From: Eubacteriaceae bacterium | Lineage (GTDB): Bacteria > Bacillota > Clostridia > Eubacteriales > Eubacteriaceae | Reading direction: 5' to 3' | Assembly: GCA_017405085.1 (NCBI GenBank) | Contig: JAFRBB010000029.1 | Location: forward strand, 1-64,000 | Length of the DNA stretch: 64,000 bases | Shown here: piece after piece, positions 46,733-55,322 of the stretch | Layout of the letters: each line of letters starts with the position of its first letter | How positions within the stretch are numbered: position 1 is the first letter of the stretch | Made by a program: the position numbers and the translations under genes | The notes under the pieces: generated by a model | What the model was told of the DNA's origin: nothing | The model's input: only the letters and a program-made list of their open reading frames with translations | Databases searched by the model: none

Positions 46733-46767
46733 TTGTGCGAATTGAAAAATTATACTATAATCAATTC
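46733..46767 (+). promoter_or_regulatory. Promoter of the M13 peptidase/ABC operon with overlapping inverted repeat
   Basis: TTGTGC (46733-46738), 17-bp spacer, TATAAT (46756-46761). GAATTGA (46739-46745) and TCAATTC (46761-46767) form an inverted repeat that encloses the -10, a good place for a repressor. The rest of 46589-46888 shows no other element. Confidence 0.55.
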
Positions 46768-46888
46768 AAATATTCTCATCACGTAAAATCAAATTTAACT
46801 TGACGGGCATAAACGTTTTTTCCCGTTCACCGAAACAAAAACCATCTGTCGATTCGTCCGGCCGATACCGCCGAAGGAGGTATTTACG

Positions 46889-49030
46889 TTGATTCACTTT
46901 CATAAAAAAACAACATTCACGCGCCTGATCGCCCTGCTTTTGGCATTGAGCACGCTTCTGCTCATGACCGGGTGCGCTTCTGACGACAACGGCAACGACA
47001 CAAACAATAACGCCGGCCAGGACACATCGGGCACCAATCCATCCGCATGGGTTGATTCAAATATTATCGGCAATGTCAACGCGAACACGCCGGCCGATGT
47101 CAAAAAAGACTTTGCCCTGGCTTCAAATAAAGAATGGATTGTCTCTTTGGACGGCAAGCGGTCGGATAAAATCGCCGATATGTCCAAAATTGTTTTAAAC
47201 AAAAAGAAAGCGTTGCTGAGTGACCCCTCTGTCACCGGAAAGACGGCTGATGAAATCCGCAAATACGCCGATCTCGCCTCCGATTGGGATATGCGAAACG
47301 CCCAAGGGGTCAATCCCATCAAACCCTATCTTGACAATATCGATAAAATAGCTTCCAAAGAAGAGCTTTACGCTTACTTTTGCGATACGAAAAAAAATCC
47401 CATGGGTCTCGCGCCGATTATTATGGACGGCTCTCGCGGCTCCAAAGAGAATCTCGCTCAAAATATCACCACCCTTAAACATCTGGGATTCACATTGATC
47501 GATCCCAATCATCCGACAACCGATTACTATTTTAACATCGCCCAGGAAAGCGCGATGGAACGCAAAGAAATCATCGACGGCAAAACTCAATATCTCTTCA
47601 AACGCCTGGGGTACTCGGACGGCGATATCAACCGATTGTTAACGGATACCTACGGCATCGAAAAGAAATTTATCGTCGCTCTTAACGAAAATTGGAATAA
47701 TACCAATCAGGCGGAGAATAAATATGTGTTCGACAAAAAAACCGTATTGGACGCCGCCGGTCACTACCCCCTTGAATCTTATTTAAAAAACAGGGGACAT
47801 GAAAAGAGTGAAAAAATATCTTTGGATATCGAGTATTTGAAAAAACTCGACGGCATCTGTTCCGGAAATCTCGGCGCGATAAAATCAATGCTCAAAGTTC
47901 AGACAGCGCTGACCTGCGGAGATTATTTAGATAAAGAAACCCACGACGCCTTTACCAATCTGGAAAAATCCAGAACCAAAGAAGACAAACCGATTACCGA
48001 TGACGAAGAGACCAAGGCAAACAAACTGCTCTTTGATCAATATATCGGGAAAACCGCTTTAAACGCTGGCCTCAATCAGATTTATGTCGATCGCTATACC
48101 GATCCTGCCGCCTATGAAAAGCTCATGACAATGACCAATCGTTTAGTCAAAGCATATCGCGACAATATTTTCACGGGTTCAACCTGGCTTTCCGATGAAG
48201 GAAAAAAAGCCTCAATCGACAAAATCGACGCGCTGAAAGTTCACGTCATCTATCCCGACAACAACGTGCTTGATTACAGTAATTTAAATATCCGCAAGAA
48301 ATCCGAAGGCGGTACTTTTCTCGACGCCTACATGGCCGTTGCGTATCAAAACGACTATTTAAAAGGCAAAATCGCCGCCATGCCCTATGACCGCGGTTTT
48401 TGGAACCCGCTGGACAATTCGTTAAGCACGACGACGACCAATTCGGTTTATAATCTCGAAACCAACGGCATATATATTTTCGCCGGATTTTTGGAAGATC
48501 CCATGTTCCGGACGGATATGACAGACGAAGAAATGTATGCCGGCATCGGCACCACCGTCGGCCATGAAATATCTCACGGTTTTGACAAAAACGGCGCTGA
48601 ATACAACAAAGAAGGCATCAAGCAAAAATGGATGCCGGATGTTGATCAAATGGCTTTCAATGACCGGGTGGATAAAGTCGCGGCCTATTTCAGCTCTCTA
48701 AAACCATATGCCAATTGCGGCTTGTACAACGGCAATAACGTCAACGCCGAAGCGACTGCCGACATGGGCGGTATGCGGGCCTGCTTAACCGTGGCAAAAG
48801 AAGATCCGAATTTTAATTACAAAGCGTACTTTGAACATTACGGCAGCGCGTGGGGTTGTCAGCATACAAAAGAAACGGAAGAATGGCTTTTTAGCCATGA
48901 CCCTCATCCGCTGGCGTTTTACCGCGTCAATGTGACATTGCAGCAATTTGACGAATTCAACAACACCTTTGATATAAAGGCCGGGGACGGTATGTATTTA
49001 GAACCCGAAAAACGCATCGCTATCTGGTAA
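46889..49030 (+). CDS. M13 (neprilysin-like) zinc metallopeptidase lipoprotein
   Basis: A 713-residue extracellular metallopeptidase tethered by a lipid: signal peptide with lipobox LMTGC (Cys near 30), then an acidic Asn-rich linker. The M13 N-terminal helical domain runs to about 480; the catalytic domain has NGIYIFAGFLEDP near 525, GHEISHGFD (zinc HExxH) near 558 and EATADMGG near 621 with the third ligand Glu. Enzymes of this family cut small peptides. TTG start with GGAGG 8 bp before it. The ABC transporter genes follow after 11 bp, so the peptidase probably acts on a peptide handled by that transporter; this last point is inference. Confidence 0.93.
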   Translation: MIHFHKKTTFTRLIALLLALSTLLLMTGCASDDNGNDTNNNAGQDTSGTNPSAWVDSNIIGNVNANTPADVKKDFALASNKEWIVSLDGKRSDKIADMSKIVLNKKKALLSDPSVTGKTADEIRKYADLASDWDMRNAQGVNPIKPYLDNIDKIASKEELYAYFCDTKKNPMGLAPIIMDGSRGSKENLAQNITTLKHLGFTLIDPNHPTTDYYFNIAQESAMERKEIIDGKTQYLFKRLGYSDGDINRLLTDTYGIEKKFIVALNENWNNTNQAENKYVFDKKTVLDAAGHYPLESYLKNRGHEKSEKISLDIEYLKKLDGICSGNLGAIKSMLKVQTALTCGDYLDKETHDAFTNLEKSRTKEDKPITDDEETKANKLLFDQYIGKTALNAGLNQIYVDRYTDPAAYEKLMTMTNRLVKAYRDNIFTGSTWLSDEGKKASIDKIDALKVHVIYPDNNVLDYSNLNIRKKSEGGTFLDAYMAVAYQNDYLKGKIAAMPYDRGFWNPLDNSLSTTTTNSVYNLETNGIYIFAGFLEDPMFRTDMTDEEMYAGIGTTVGHEISHGFDKNGAEYNKEGIKQKWMPDVDQMAFNDRVDKVAAYFSSLKPYANCGLYNGNNVNAEATADMGGMRACLTVAKEDPNFNYKAYFEHYGSAWGCQHTKETEEWLFSHDPHPLAFYRVNVTLQQFDEFNNTFDIKAGDGMYLEPEKRIAIW

Positions 49031-49041
49031 GGAGAATAGAT

Positions 49042-49863
49042 ATGAGTGAAGCAGTTATCGCGTTAAACAATATCGGAAAAAACTATGGAAAACACGAGGT
49101 CTTAAAAGGCGTTAATATGCAAGTCAACAAAGGCGACATCTACGGTCTAATCGGACGAAACGGCGCCGGAAAAACCACTATTTTCAAAATGATTCTGGGT
49201 CTTTCGGAATACAATAACGGTGAATTGTCAATCACGGGTTCCCAAACAAAAAGAGAACTCTATCAAAACCGCGGTAAAATAGGCTTTCTTGTCGGCACAA
49301 AATTTTATAATTATCTCAACGCCAAAAGAAACCTTCAATACTATGCCACCGTGAAAGGCTTGTCGGGCAAAACCGCCAAAGAGGAAATCGAACGCGTTTT
49401 GGAACTCGTTGGGCTTGCCGGCGTCAAAAAGCCCTTCAAAAGCTATTCTCTCGGTATGCAGCAGCGTCTCGGCATCGCCAACGCCATTCTCGGGAATCCC
49501 GAAATCCTCATTTTGGATGAGCCCACCAACGGCCTTGATCCGCAGGGGATTGCCGACGTGCGAAACATGATCAGGCGATTTCGCGATGAATTCGGTATGA
49601 CAGTCATCGTCTCCTCGCATATTCTGGGAGAGCTCGAACACACTGCCGACCGCTTCGGGATTGTTCATGAAGGTAAACTTCTAAAAGAAATCACCCAAGA
49701 AGATCTCAAAGAAAAAAACAAAGGCATCGAAATATCAGTGGATGATGTAGAAAAAGCCAAAGAGCTTCTGAATGCCGGAGGCGTCAAAATTCTTCGAGAA
49801 ATCGAGGAACGCTCGACGCTTGAGGATTTCTACTTTAGACTTGTCGGAGGTCACAAAGTATGA
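49042..49863 (+). CDS. ABC transporter ATP-binding protein (LanF/BcrA type)
   Basis: A 273-residue ATPase. Walker A GRNGAGKTT near 38, the signature SLGMQQRLG near 135 and Walker B ILILDEPTNGLDPQG near 155 are intact. The class is that of lantibiotic immunity and bacitracin exporters (LanF, BcrA). A C-terminal accessory domain of about 60 residues follows. The stop overlaps the first permease by 4 bp (ATGA). With the two permeases it should form an exporter that removes a peptide or amphiphile from the membrane. Confidence 0.93.
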   Translation: MSEAVIALNNIGKNYGKHEVLKGVNMQVNKGDIYGLIGRNGAGKTTIFKMILGLSEYNNGELSITGSQTKRELYQNRGKIGFLVGTKFYNYLNAKRNLQYYATVKGLSGKTAKEEIERVLELVGLAGVKKPFKSYSLGMQQRLGIANAILGNPEILILDEPTNGLDPQGIADVRNMIRRFRDEFGMTVIVSSHILGELEHTADRFGIVHEGKLLKEITQEDLKEKNKGIEISVDDVEKAKELLNAGGVKILREIEERSTLEDFYFRLVGGHKV

Positions 49864-50585
49864 TTAATCTTATCATCGCGGATCTACGACGAATCCTCAA
49901 AAAGAAAGGCTATTATTTCATGCTGCTTTTCATGATCATCATCGCCTTTTTCGTTTGCGTGAGCGGCTCGGATCTCAGCGTTCAGGATCACATCGGCAGA
50001 CTTCATGCCTTTTTTCAATTCGTCCCTATCATTTTTGGATCCATCCCTATATATCTCGGCGTCTTCGGCGATGAAATGCGGACAGGCTCCATTCAATGCG
50101 TGATCGGGCGGGGTGTGTCTCGCGCGAAAGTCATCGTTGCGAAGCTCATCGATTGTCTGGTTTTGACTCTGATATATTACGGTGTCTTGCTGCTTGTTCT
50201 CTATTTGCTCAACTATTTATGTGACATCGCGCTCAGTCCGAGACAAAACGTAATGCTCGCGGTTTTTGTCGCCTTAAGCGTTTTGCAGGCCATGGCTTGC
50301 TATGCCTTCTCGACAATATTTTTATTTACGTTTTGGAGTGTCGCCGCGGGTATCATGTCCTACCTAATATTCGGCACGATTCTCGGCCTTCTCTTGCAGC
50401 AGGCTCAAAACGCCGTTCATCTGCCGTTTTATGACGCTTTTATCAACGGCTTGTTAGAAAACGCTTATGCCGCCATTGATGTTGGAAGTTTTCCTTTTAC
50501 ACTCATTCCGGCGATTTTAGTCTATATCGTGCTGGTGACCATCATTGCCGTATTGCTGTTTAAAAGAAAGGAGCTCGATTTATGA
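49860..50585 (+). CDS. ABC-2 family permease, first subunit
   Basis: A 241-residue membrane protein with six predicted helices. It begins MINLIIADLRRIL, very like the second permease, then a first helix and an extracellular loop with DEMRTGSIQCVIGRGVSR, the cytosolic coupling segment typical of LanE/LanG and BcrB-like permeases. Overlaps both neighbours by 4 bp, showing translational coupling. Confidence 0.88.
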   Translation: MINLIIADLRRILKKKGYYFMLLFMIIIAFFVCVSGSDLSVQDHIGRLHAFFQFVPIIFGSIPIYLGVFGDEMRTGSIQCVIGRGVSRAKVIVAKLIDCLVLTLIYYGVLLLVLYLLNYLCDIALSPRQNVMLAVFVALSVLQAMACYAFSTIFLFTFWSVAAGIMSYLIFGTILGLLLQQAQNAVHLPFYDAFINGLLENAYAAIDVGSFPFTLIPAILVYIVLVTIIAVLLFKRKELDL

Positions 50586-51334
50586 AAAATCTCATCATCG
50601 CGGATATACGCCGTATCTTAATGAAGAAAACATTCTGGATGTTTTTGCTCATTGACATCATTGTGCTCTTAGGCAACATCATATATCTCAAGGTTGACGG
50701 CAATTGGAACGCTTTTTCATTCACATCCCTTATCCTGACGCATTTGGAAAATCTCGCGATGATGCTCATTTCAATCAATGTGTTTTTAGTGGTGTATGCC
50801 GACGAATTCCGTTCAATGTCGATGACTGTTGCCATTGGCCGCGGCATATCCCGGGATAAAATCATTATCTCAAAAGTCATCGATACCGTCATTATGACTT
50901 TCGTGTGTTATTTGGTCATCGCCCTTGTCGTTTTTGTTTCGGCATTCGCCGCGAACGCCGGATTAAGCCCCACAAATATCAACTATATCTTGACAGGACT
51001 TTTCACGTCGGCTTACATCGCCATGGGTGTTGTGATTATTTCGGCTGTTGTTCTTTTTATCTCCAACAATGTGGCGCTTTCGATTTTTTTCGAATTGATT
51101 TTGACGATGGTGCTACCCCTTGTCATCATATTACTTAAAGACGTCCCGCTCATCGCCACGCTTCATATCGACCGCTATTATTTATTCGGCGTGGCCAATT
51201 GGGCGTTTAGTGATTGGATGTTGGGCTTGGTCGGCAACGCGATCATGGTCTTTTTCTTAGGCTTCGTTTGTTATGTCGGACTGGCCACTTTGGCGACCAT
51301 TTTTGTTTTTAGAAGAAAAGAGCTGGATTTTTAA
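50582..51334 (+). CDS. ABC-2 family permease, second subunit
   Basis: A 250-residue membrane protein with six helices, paralogous to the preceding permease: shared N-terminus (MKNLIIADIRRIL), shared DEFRSMSMTVAIGRGISRDK coupling segment, shared FVFRRKELDF tail. Two distinct permeases fit the LanE/LanG arrangement of lantibiotic immunity transporters. It ends the coupled block; the PAP2 gene starts 92 bp later. Confidence 0.88.
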   Translation: MKNLIIADIRRILMKKTFWMFLLIDIIVLLGNIIYLKVDGNWNAFSFTSLILTHLENLAMMLISINVFLVVYADEFRSMSMTVAIGRGISRDKIIISKVIDTVIMTFVCYLVIALVVFVSAFAANAGLSPTNINYILTGLFTSAYIAMGVVIISAVVLFISNNVALSIFFELILTMVLPLVIILLKDVPLIATLHIDRYYLFGVANWAFSDWMLGLVGNAIMVFFLGFVCYVGLATLATIFVFRRKELDF

Positions 51335-51426
51335 TCGATTCCCTTGGGACTTACGCGCAACACGGCACTTTCACGATTCTATCCCGTCGAAAAAAACGAA
51401 ATTTTCGACCGTTTCAAAGGAGTATC

Positions 51427-51954
51427 ATGGATTTTCAAATTTTGTACGCGATTCAAGGATGGCATAACGACATTCTGAATCAAATTGTCTTATTCTGCAC
51501 GACGCTTTCCGGATCCTACGGTCAGCTTTGGCCGGCGATCGGTGTGGTCTTGTGTTTCTTTAAAAAGACCAGAAAATGCGGTTTTTCGATTTTGCTTGCC
51601 TATGTTCTCGGACTGATTATCGGTCAGGTCGCGCTGAAAAACCTCATTGCCAGACCTAGGCCCTGTCAAATCGACCCATCGGTCCCTTTGCTCGTTGATC
51701 GGCCGACCAGTTTTTCATGTCCGTCCACCCACACTCTTTTCGCTTTCTCATCGGCCATGGCGATCTTTCAATTCGACAAAAAAGCCGGGTTGGCCGCTTT
51801 CGTTTTCGCCGCTTTCCTCGGATTCACGCGACTGTATCTGTTTGTTCATTTTCCGTCGGATGTGCTCTTCGGCGCGGTGCTCGGCATCGCCTGCGGCGTG
51901 ATTGCCGTCAAATCCGTCGACGCCCTTTCCAAAAAATGGCGGTTTTTATCGTAA
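51427..51954 (+). CDS. PAP2-family phosphatase (BcrC/undecaprenyl diphosphatase-like)
   Basis: A 175-residue membrane phosphatase. The three acid phosphatase motifs are present: KNLIARPRP near 74, PSTHTLF near 101 (with the first His) and R-x4-H-FPSDV near 140 (catalytic His). Proteins of this type recycle undecaprenyl diphosphate to the monophosphate or act on phosphatidylglycerol phosphate. AAGGAG precedes the ATG by 6 bp. Its place after the exporter recalls bcrABC, where BcrC gives bacitracin resistance, so resistance to a lipid II-cycle antibiotic is a reasonable inference. Confidence 0.88.
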   Translation: MDFQILYAIQGWHNDILNQIVLFCTTLSGSYGQLWPAIGVVLCFFKKTRKCGFSILLAYVLGLIIGQVALKNLIARPRPCQIDPSVPLLVDRPTSFSCPSTHTLFAFSSAMAIFQFDKKAGLAAFVFAAFLGFTRLYLFVHFPSDVLFGAVLGIACGVIAVKSVDALSKKWRFLS

Positions 51955-52025
51955 AAACGTCGGCTTGACGGTTCGTCTGATTGTTAAGGCGCGTCTTTCA
52001 TCAATTTTTTAAAGGAACAAAAACC

Positions 52026-53300
52026 ATGTCCACGATCCCGTTTACCAATGTCAGGTCCCTTATGGCCGCCTTGTCCAAAGCCATGAATTTTATTGATCCC
52101 GCCCTCGAATCCCATCATGAGCGAACGGCGTATTTGGCCTATTTTATCGCTGGTGAAATGGGGATATCCGATCAGCTTCTCAATTTGACAATCTATACCG
52201 CCATTCTCCATGATATCGGCTTCATCGGCGGTGATATTGTTCGGAAAAATCACTCCTCCGATGAATGCATGAAAATGTACGCGAAAATCGGTTCGGATAT
52301 GCTCAGCGATTTACCCCTGATGGGCTCAATTGCGAGATCGATACGCTATTGTCATCATCCCTATTCGGAACTCAAAAGGATTATCGCTCAAAATCCGGAA
52401 GACCAAAACGCCGCCCGGGTCGCCGCAATCGTGCATCTGGCGGATTTTGTCGTGACGCAACTCCGGGAAGACGTTCCGGTGCTCAATCAGGCCGAATCCA
52501 TTTGCGCGGCGGCAAGGGACCATCGTGAAAAGCGGTTTATGCCGGAGGCGGTCGACGCTTTATCGCGAATCAGCCGTTATGAATTCATTTGGATGGATTT
52601 GATGCATAACCCCTCGTTTCTTTTGCTTTTTACCGGCGATATTCTCAAGCTATCCCTTGAGAACACGCTGAAGCTCACGCTTTTGGCATCGAGGTTGATC
52701 GATTATCGAAGCGCCTTTACCTGTATGCATTCCGCGGGCGTGGCGGCGTCGGCTTATCAACTAGCGAAGCTTTCGGGTATGTCGGAAGAAGAATGCACGA
52801 AAATGGCCATCGCCGGAAACCTTCACGACATCGGCAAATTATCAGTCCCGAACAGCATTTTGGAAAAGCCTGGAAAGCTCACGCCAAAGGAATACAATAT
52901 CATCAAAGAACATCCTTATTATACTCGGTTGATTCTTTTGGACGTTGAGGGATTTGAGACCATCCGCGATTGGGCGGGATTTCATCATGAGAAGCTTGAC
53001 GGAAGCGGCTATCCCTTTCACTGCGGGGCCGACCGATTGGACCCGGGGTCCCGCATTTTGGCTGTCGCTGACATCTTTTCGGCCTTAACGGAAGAAAGAC
53101 CGTACCGCCGGGGAATGGACAAGGAAAAAACCCTGGATATTTTATACGGCAATGTCAAAAACGGCGATATCGACGGCGATGTCGTGGCGCTGCTGCGGGA
53201 CCATTATGATACCGTCAACACCTATCGCGATCAACTCTCGCATATTGCCGGCAAACGCTATTTTGACACGATTCACGGGGAAGCATCAATTGAGGCATAG
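52026..53300 (+). CDS. Tandem HD-domain protein with HD-GYP phosphodiesterase domain
   Basis: A 424-residue protein with two HD domains and no sensor or membrane segment. The first has LHDIGF near 62 and a RYCHHPY near 107. The second has GNLHDIGKLSVP near 266, KEHPYYT near 297 and FHHEKLDGSGYP near 319, the HD-GYP signature of c-di-GMP-degrading phosphodiesterases, followed by DIFSALTEERPYR. So it probably lowers c-di-GMP or a related dinucleotide. ATG 52026 was chosen (AAAGGAAC upstream); the frame extends 15 codons upstream to a TTG. Confidence 0.88.
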   Translation: MSTIPFTNVRSLMAALSKAMNFIDPALESHHERTAYLAYFIAGEMGISDQLLNLTIYTAILHDIGFIGGDIVRKNHSSDECMKMYAKIGSDMLSDLPLMGSIARSIRYCHHPYSELKRIIAQNPEDQNAARVAAIVHLADFVVTQLREDVPVLNQAESICAAARDHREKRFMPEAVDALSRISRYEFIWMDLMHNPSFLLLFTGDILKLSLENTLKLTLLASRLIDYRSAFTCMHSAGVAASAYQLAKLSGMSEEECTKMAIAGNLHDIGKLSVPNSILEKPGKLTPKEYNIIKEHPYYTRLILLDVEGFETIRDWAGFHHEKLDGSGYPFHCGADRLDPGSRILAVADIFSALTEERPYRRGMDKEKTLDILYGNVKNGDIDGDVVALLRDHYDTVNTYRDQLSHIAGKRYFDTIHGEASIEA

Positions 53301-53378
53301 GAATTGGCGCGGGTTTAACCGGTTTGTCCCCGGGCCAAAAATGGATTAAACCCCGAGCAAACAGGCAAAAACGACCCG

Positions 53379-53396
53379 ATCCCGGAACGGGATTTT
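53379..53396 (+). terminator. Short terminator downstream of the HD-GYP gene
   Basis: ATCCCG-GAA-CGGGAT followed by TTT. Confidence 0.5.
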
Positions 53397-53443
53397 ACAC
53401 CAACCGCCGATGAAAACCGGTGGATCAATGAAAGGAAAGACAT

Positions 53444-53923
53444 ATGACATTTCGTCCGATGCGTAGAATGAAACAGGCTTTATCCGAAGCCGAATGCGTT
53501 GACATTCTGAAAAAGGAGCCCCGCGGCGTCCTGTCCGTCATTGGGGATGACGGCTATCCCTACGGCATGCCCCTCAATCAATGGTATCATGCGGATGACG
53601 GCAAAATCTATTTTCACGGCGCGAAATTCGGTCACAAAATCGACGCGATGCGCGCCTGCGATAAGGCGTCCTTTTGTGTGTACGACAGCGGATTTCGCAG
53701 GGAAGGGGAGTGGGCGCTCAATATCAAATGCGTCATTGTCTTCGGCCGTATTGAATGGGTCACGGATTTTGATCAAACCGTCGATATCAGCAGACGGCTT
53801 TGTACCAAATTTACCGATGACGCGGACTATATCGAGGAAGAAATTCGAAAAAGCGCCAAAGGCACGTTATGCTTCGCTTTGGTTCCCGAGCACATCACCG
53901 GAAAATTGGTCAATGAGGCCTAA
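53444..53923 (+). CDS. Pyridoxamine 5'-phosphate oxidase-like (NimA-type) flavin-binding protein
   Basis: A 159-residue split-barrel protein. MRRMKQALSEAECVDIL at the N-terminus, GVLSVIGDDGYPYGMPLN near 28, KIYFHGAKFGHKIDAM near 50 and a CxxVFGRIEWV strand near 100 match the family that includes NimA 5-nitroimidazole reductase and heme/F420/flavin-binding relatives. The substrate is not predictable from sequence. AAAGGAAAG lies upstream of the ATG. Confidence 0.88.
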   Translation: MTFRPMRRMKQALSEAECVDILKKEPRGVLSVIGDDGYPYGMPLNQWYHADDGKIYFHGAKFGHKIDAMRACDKASFCVYDSGFRREGEWALNIKCVIVFGRIEWVTDFDQTVDISRRLCTKFTDDADYIEEEIRKSAKGTLCFALVPEHITGKLVNEA

Positions 53924-54107
53924 ACCGGGGACACACCCGTTCCTGGATGCCCTCAACCGAACAAAATTTTACTCTTATCCATGGGTTTGGCGGACACCCC
54001 ATCAAAAAATGACATTTTTTGATCGATGACGATTCGGGTCGTCCCCGCTGATTCACGCCTCATCCATTTTCCATCTATTTTTACGATATAAACAGCTAAT
54101 TTATACA

Positions 54108-54136
54108 TTGTCAAAATGATAACAATGTGCTAAAAT
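54108..54136 (+). promoter_or_regulatory. SDR gene promoter with Rex-like operator
   Basis: TTGTCA (54108-54113), 17-bp spacer, TAAAAT (54131-54136). The 18-bp TTGTCAAAATGATAACAA (54108-54125) agrees with the Rex consensus TTGTTAAnnnnTTAACAA at 12 of 14 defined positions and overlaps the -35. Rex is the repressor released by NADH. The 110-nt leader shows no other motif, and 53924-54107 shows nothing else. Confidence 0.6.
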
Positions 54137-54246
54137 AAATACATCTTTTATATGTTGGTTGAGGATTCACTCAACAACCCCTTGATGTTTTTACTTGGAA
54201 GGTCAATTTTTGTTGGACCACGCATATGATCAAGAAAGGATTATCA

Positions 54247-55020
54247 ATGAAAAAGTATTTTGATTTAACAGGACAGGTCGCGATCGTCACGGGATGCTCC
54301 ACGGGGCTGGGTGTGCAAATGGCGAAAGCCCTTGCCAATCAAGGCGCCATTATCGTTCCCATTGCCCGCAGACAAAATTTAATCGAGGAAGTCGCCAAAG
54401 AAATCACCGATGAATTCGGTGTCGAAACGTTCCCGCTTCGCTGCGACATCACCGATACGGCAATGGTTGATCAAATGGTTGATCAAGTTATGGAAAAGTT
54501 CGGCCGCATTGATATTTTGGTCAATAACGCCGGAACCGGCGCTGTCGCGCCCGCCGAGGAAATCACCGACGAGCAATTCGAAAACGAAATGAACATCGAC
54601 TTGTTTGGTAGTTTCCGCGTGGCCAGAGCGGTTGCCAAAAAAGCGATGATTCCCGCTAAATACGGCCGTGTCATCAACATCGCTTCCATGTATGGTTTGG
54701 TCGGGAATAAGATTGCCGGTTCCGCCCCGTATCACGCAGCCAAAGGCGGTGTCGTCAACTTGACCAGAGCCCTCGCTTCGGAATGGGGTAAATACAATAT
54801 CACCGCCAACGCCATCTGCCCCGGCTATTTCTATACACCCCTAACCAAAGAAACCCTGGATTCCGATTTCTTCCAGGAAAACGCCAAGACCATGATTCCC
54901 GAAGAACGTTATGGGAATGAAGGCGAGCTGGACTCCGCCGTTCTCTTCCTGGCCGCTCCGGAATCAAGCTATGTCACCGGGGTTAACCTTCCCGTCGATG
55001 GCGGCTATACCGCGATGTAA
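54247..55020 (+). CDS. Short-chain dehydrogenase/reductase (gluconate 5-dehydrogenase-like)
   Basis: A 257-residue classical SDR. The cofactor motif TGCSTGLG begins at residue 15, NNAG is near 90, the catalytic Ser-Tyr-Lys are in INIASMYG (148-ish) and YHAAK near 162, and the C-terminus SYVTGVNLPVDGGYT is typical. Gluconate 5-dehydrogenases and 3-oxoacyl-ACP reductases share this pattern, and it is not possible to choose with certainty. ATG 54247 has AAGGA 7 bp upstream; the frame extends 7 codons. Transcription from a Rex-controlled promoter would link it to NADH reoxidation. Confidence 0.92.
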   Translation: MKKYFDLTGQVAIVTGCSTGLGVQMAKALANQGAIIVPIARRQNLIEEVAKEITDEFGVETFPLRCDITDTAMVDQMVDQVMEKFGRIDILVNNAGTGAVAPAEEITDEQFENEMNIDLFGSFRVARAVAKKAMIPAKYGRVINIASMYGLVGNKIAGSAPYHAAKGGVVNLTRALASEWGKYNITANAICPGYFYTPLTKETLDSDFFQENAKTMIPEERYGNEGELDSAVLFLAAPESSYVTGVNLPVDGGYTAM

Positions 55021-55134
55021 GCCGCGAGCGAGACGAGCGGCACCCCGCGAGGGACAGCCGTTCCGAGCGGATGTTTTGAGCATAGCGAGAAAACTGACCA
55101 AAATAGGTTCTTTCGACAGCTTTTCGCGAGAGAA

Positions 55135-55184
55135 CCCTTCAGTCGCCTTCGGCGACAGCTCCCCTTATCAAGGGGAGCCTTTTT
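55135..55184 (+). repeat. REP-like double palindrome that can also act as a terminator
   Basis: GTCGCC-TTC-GGCGAC (55142-55156) is followed by GCTCCCCTT-ATC-AAGGGGAGC (55158-55178) and TTTTT. The order CAGTCGCCTTCGGCGACAG then CTCCCCTTATCAAGGGGAG resembles a palindromic element I recall as widespread in genomes of gut Bacillota; that is from memory and not checked. Confidence 0.5.
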
Positions 55185-55212
55185 GTACTCAGCAAGTCTA
55201 TTTCCAATTTGA

Positions 55213-55234
55213 AATCCGGCTCTGCCGGGTTTTT
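55213..55234 (+). terminator. Second terminator downstream of the SDR gene
   Basis: AATCCGGC-TCT-GCCGGGTT followed by TTTTTC. Confidence 0.65.
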
Positions 55235-55255
55235 CATTTTTTGACATTTTCGCGA

Positions 55256-55283
55256 TTGACAAAACCAAACCATATGGTAAGAT
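55256..55283 (+). promoter_or_regulatory. Promoter of the methyltransferase gene
   Basis: TTGACA (55256-55261), 16-bp spacer, TAAGAT (55278-55283), about 40 bp upstream of ATG 55323. Confidence 0.5.
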
Positions 55284-55322
55284 AAGACTAACATTTGATT
55301 ATTCAGAAAGTGAATTTTATCC

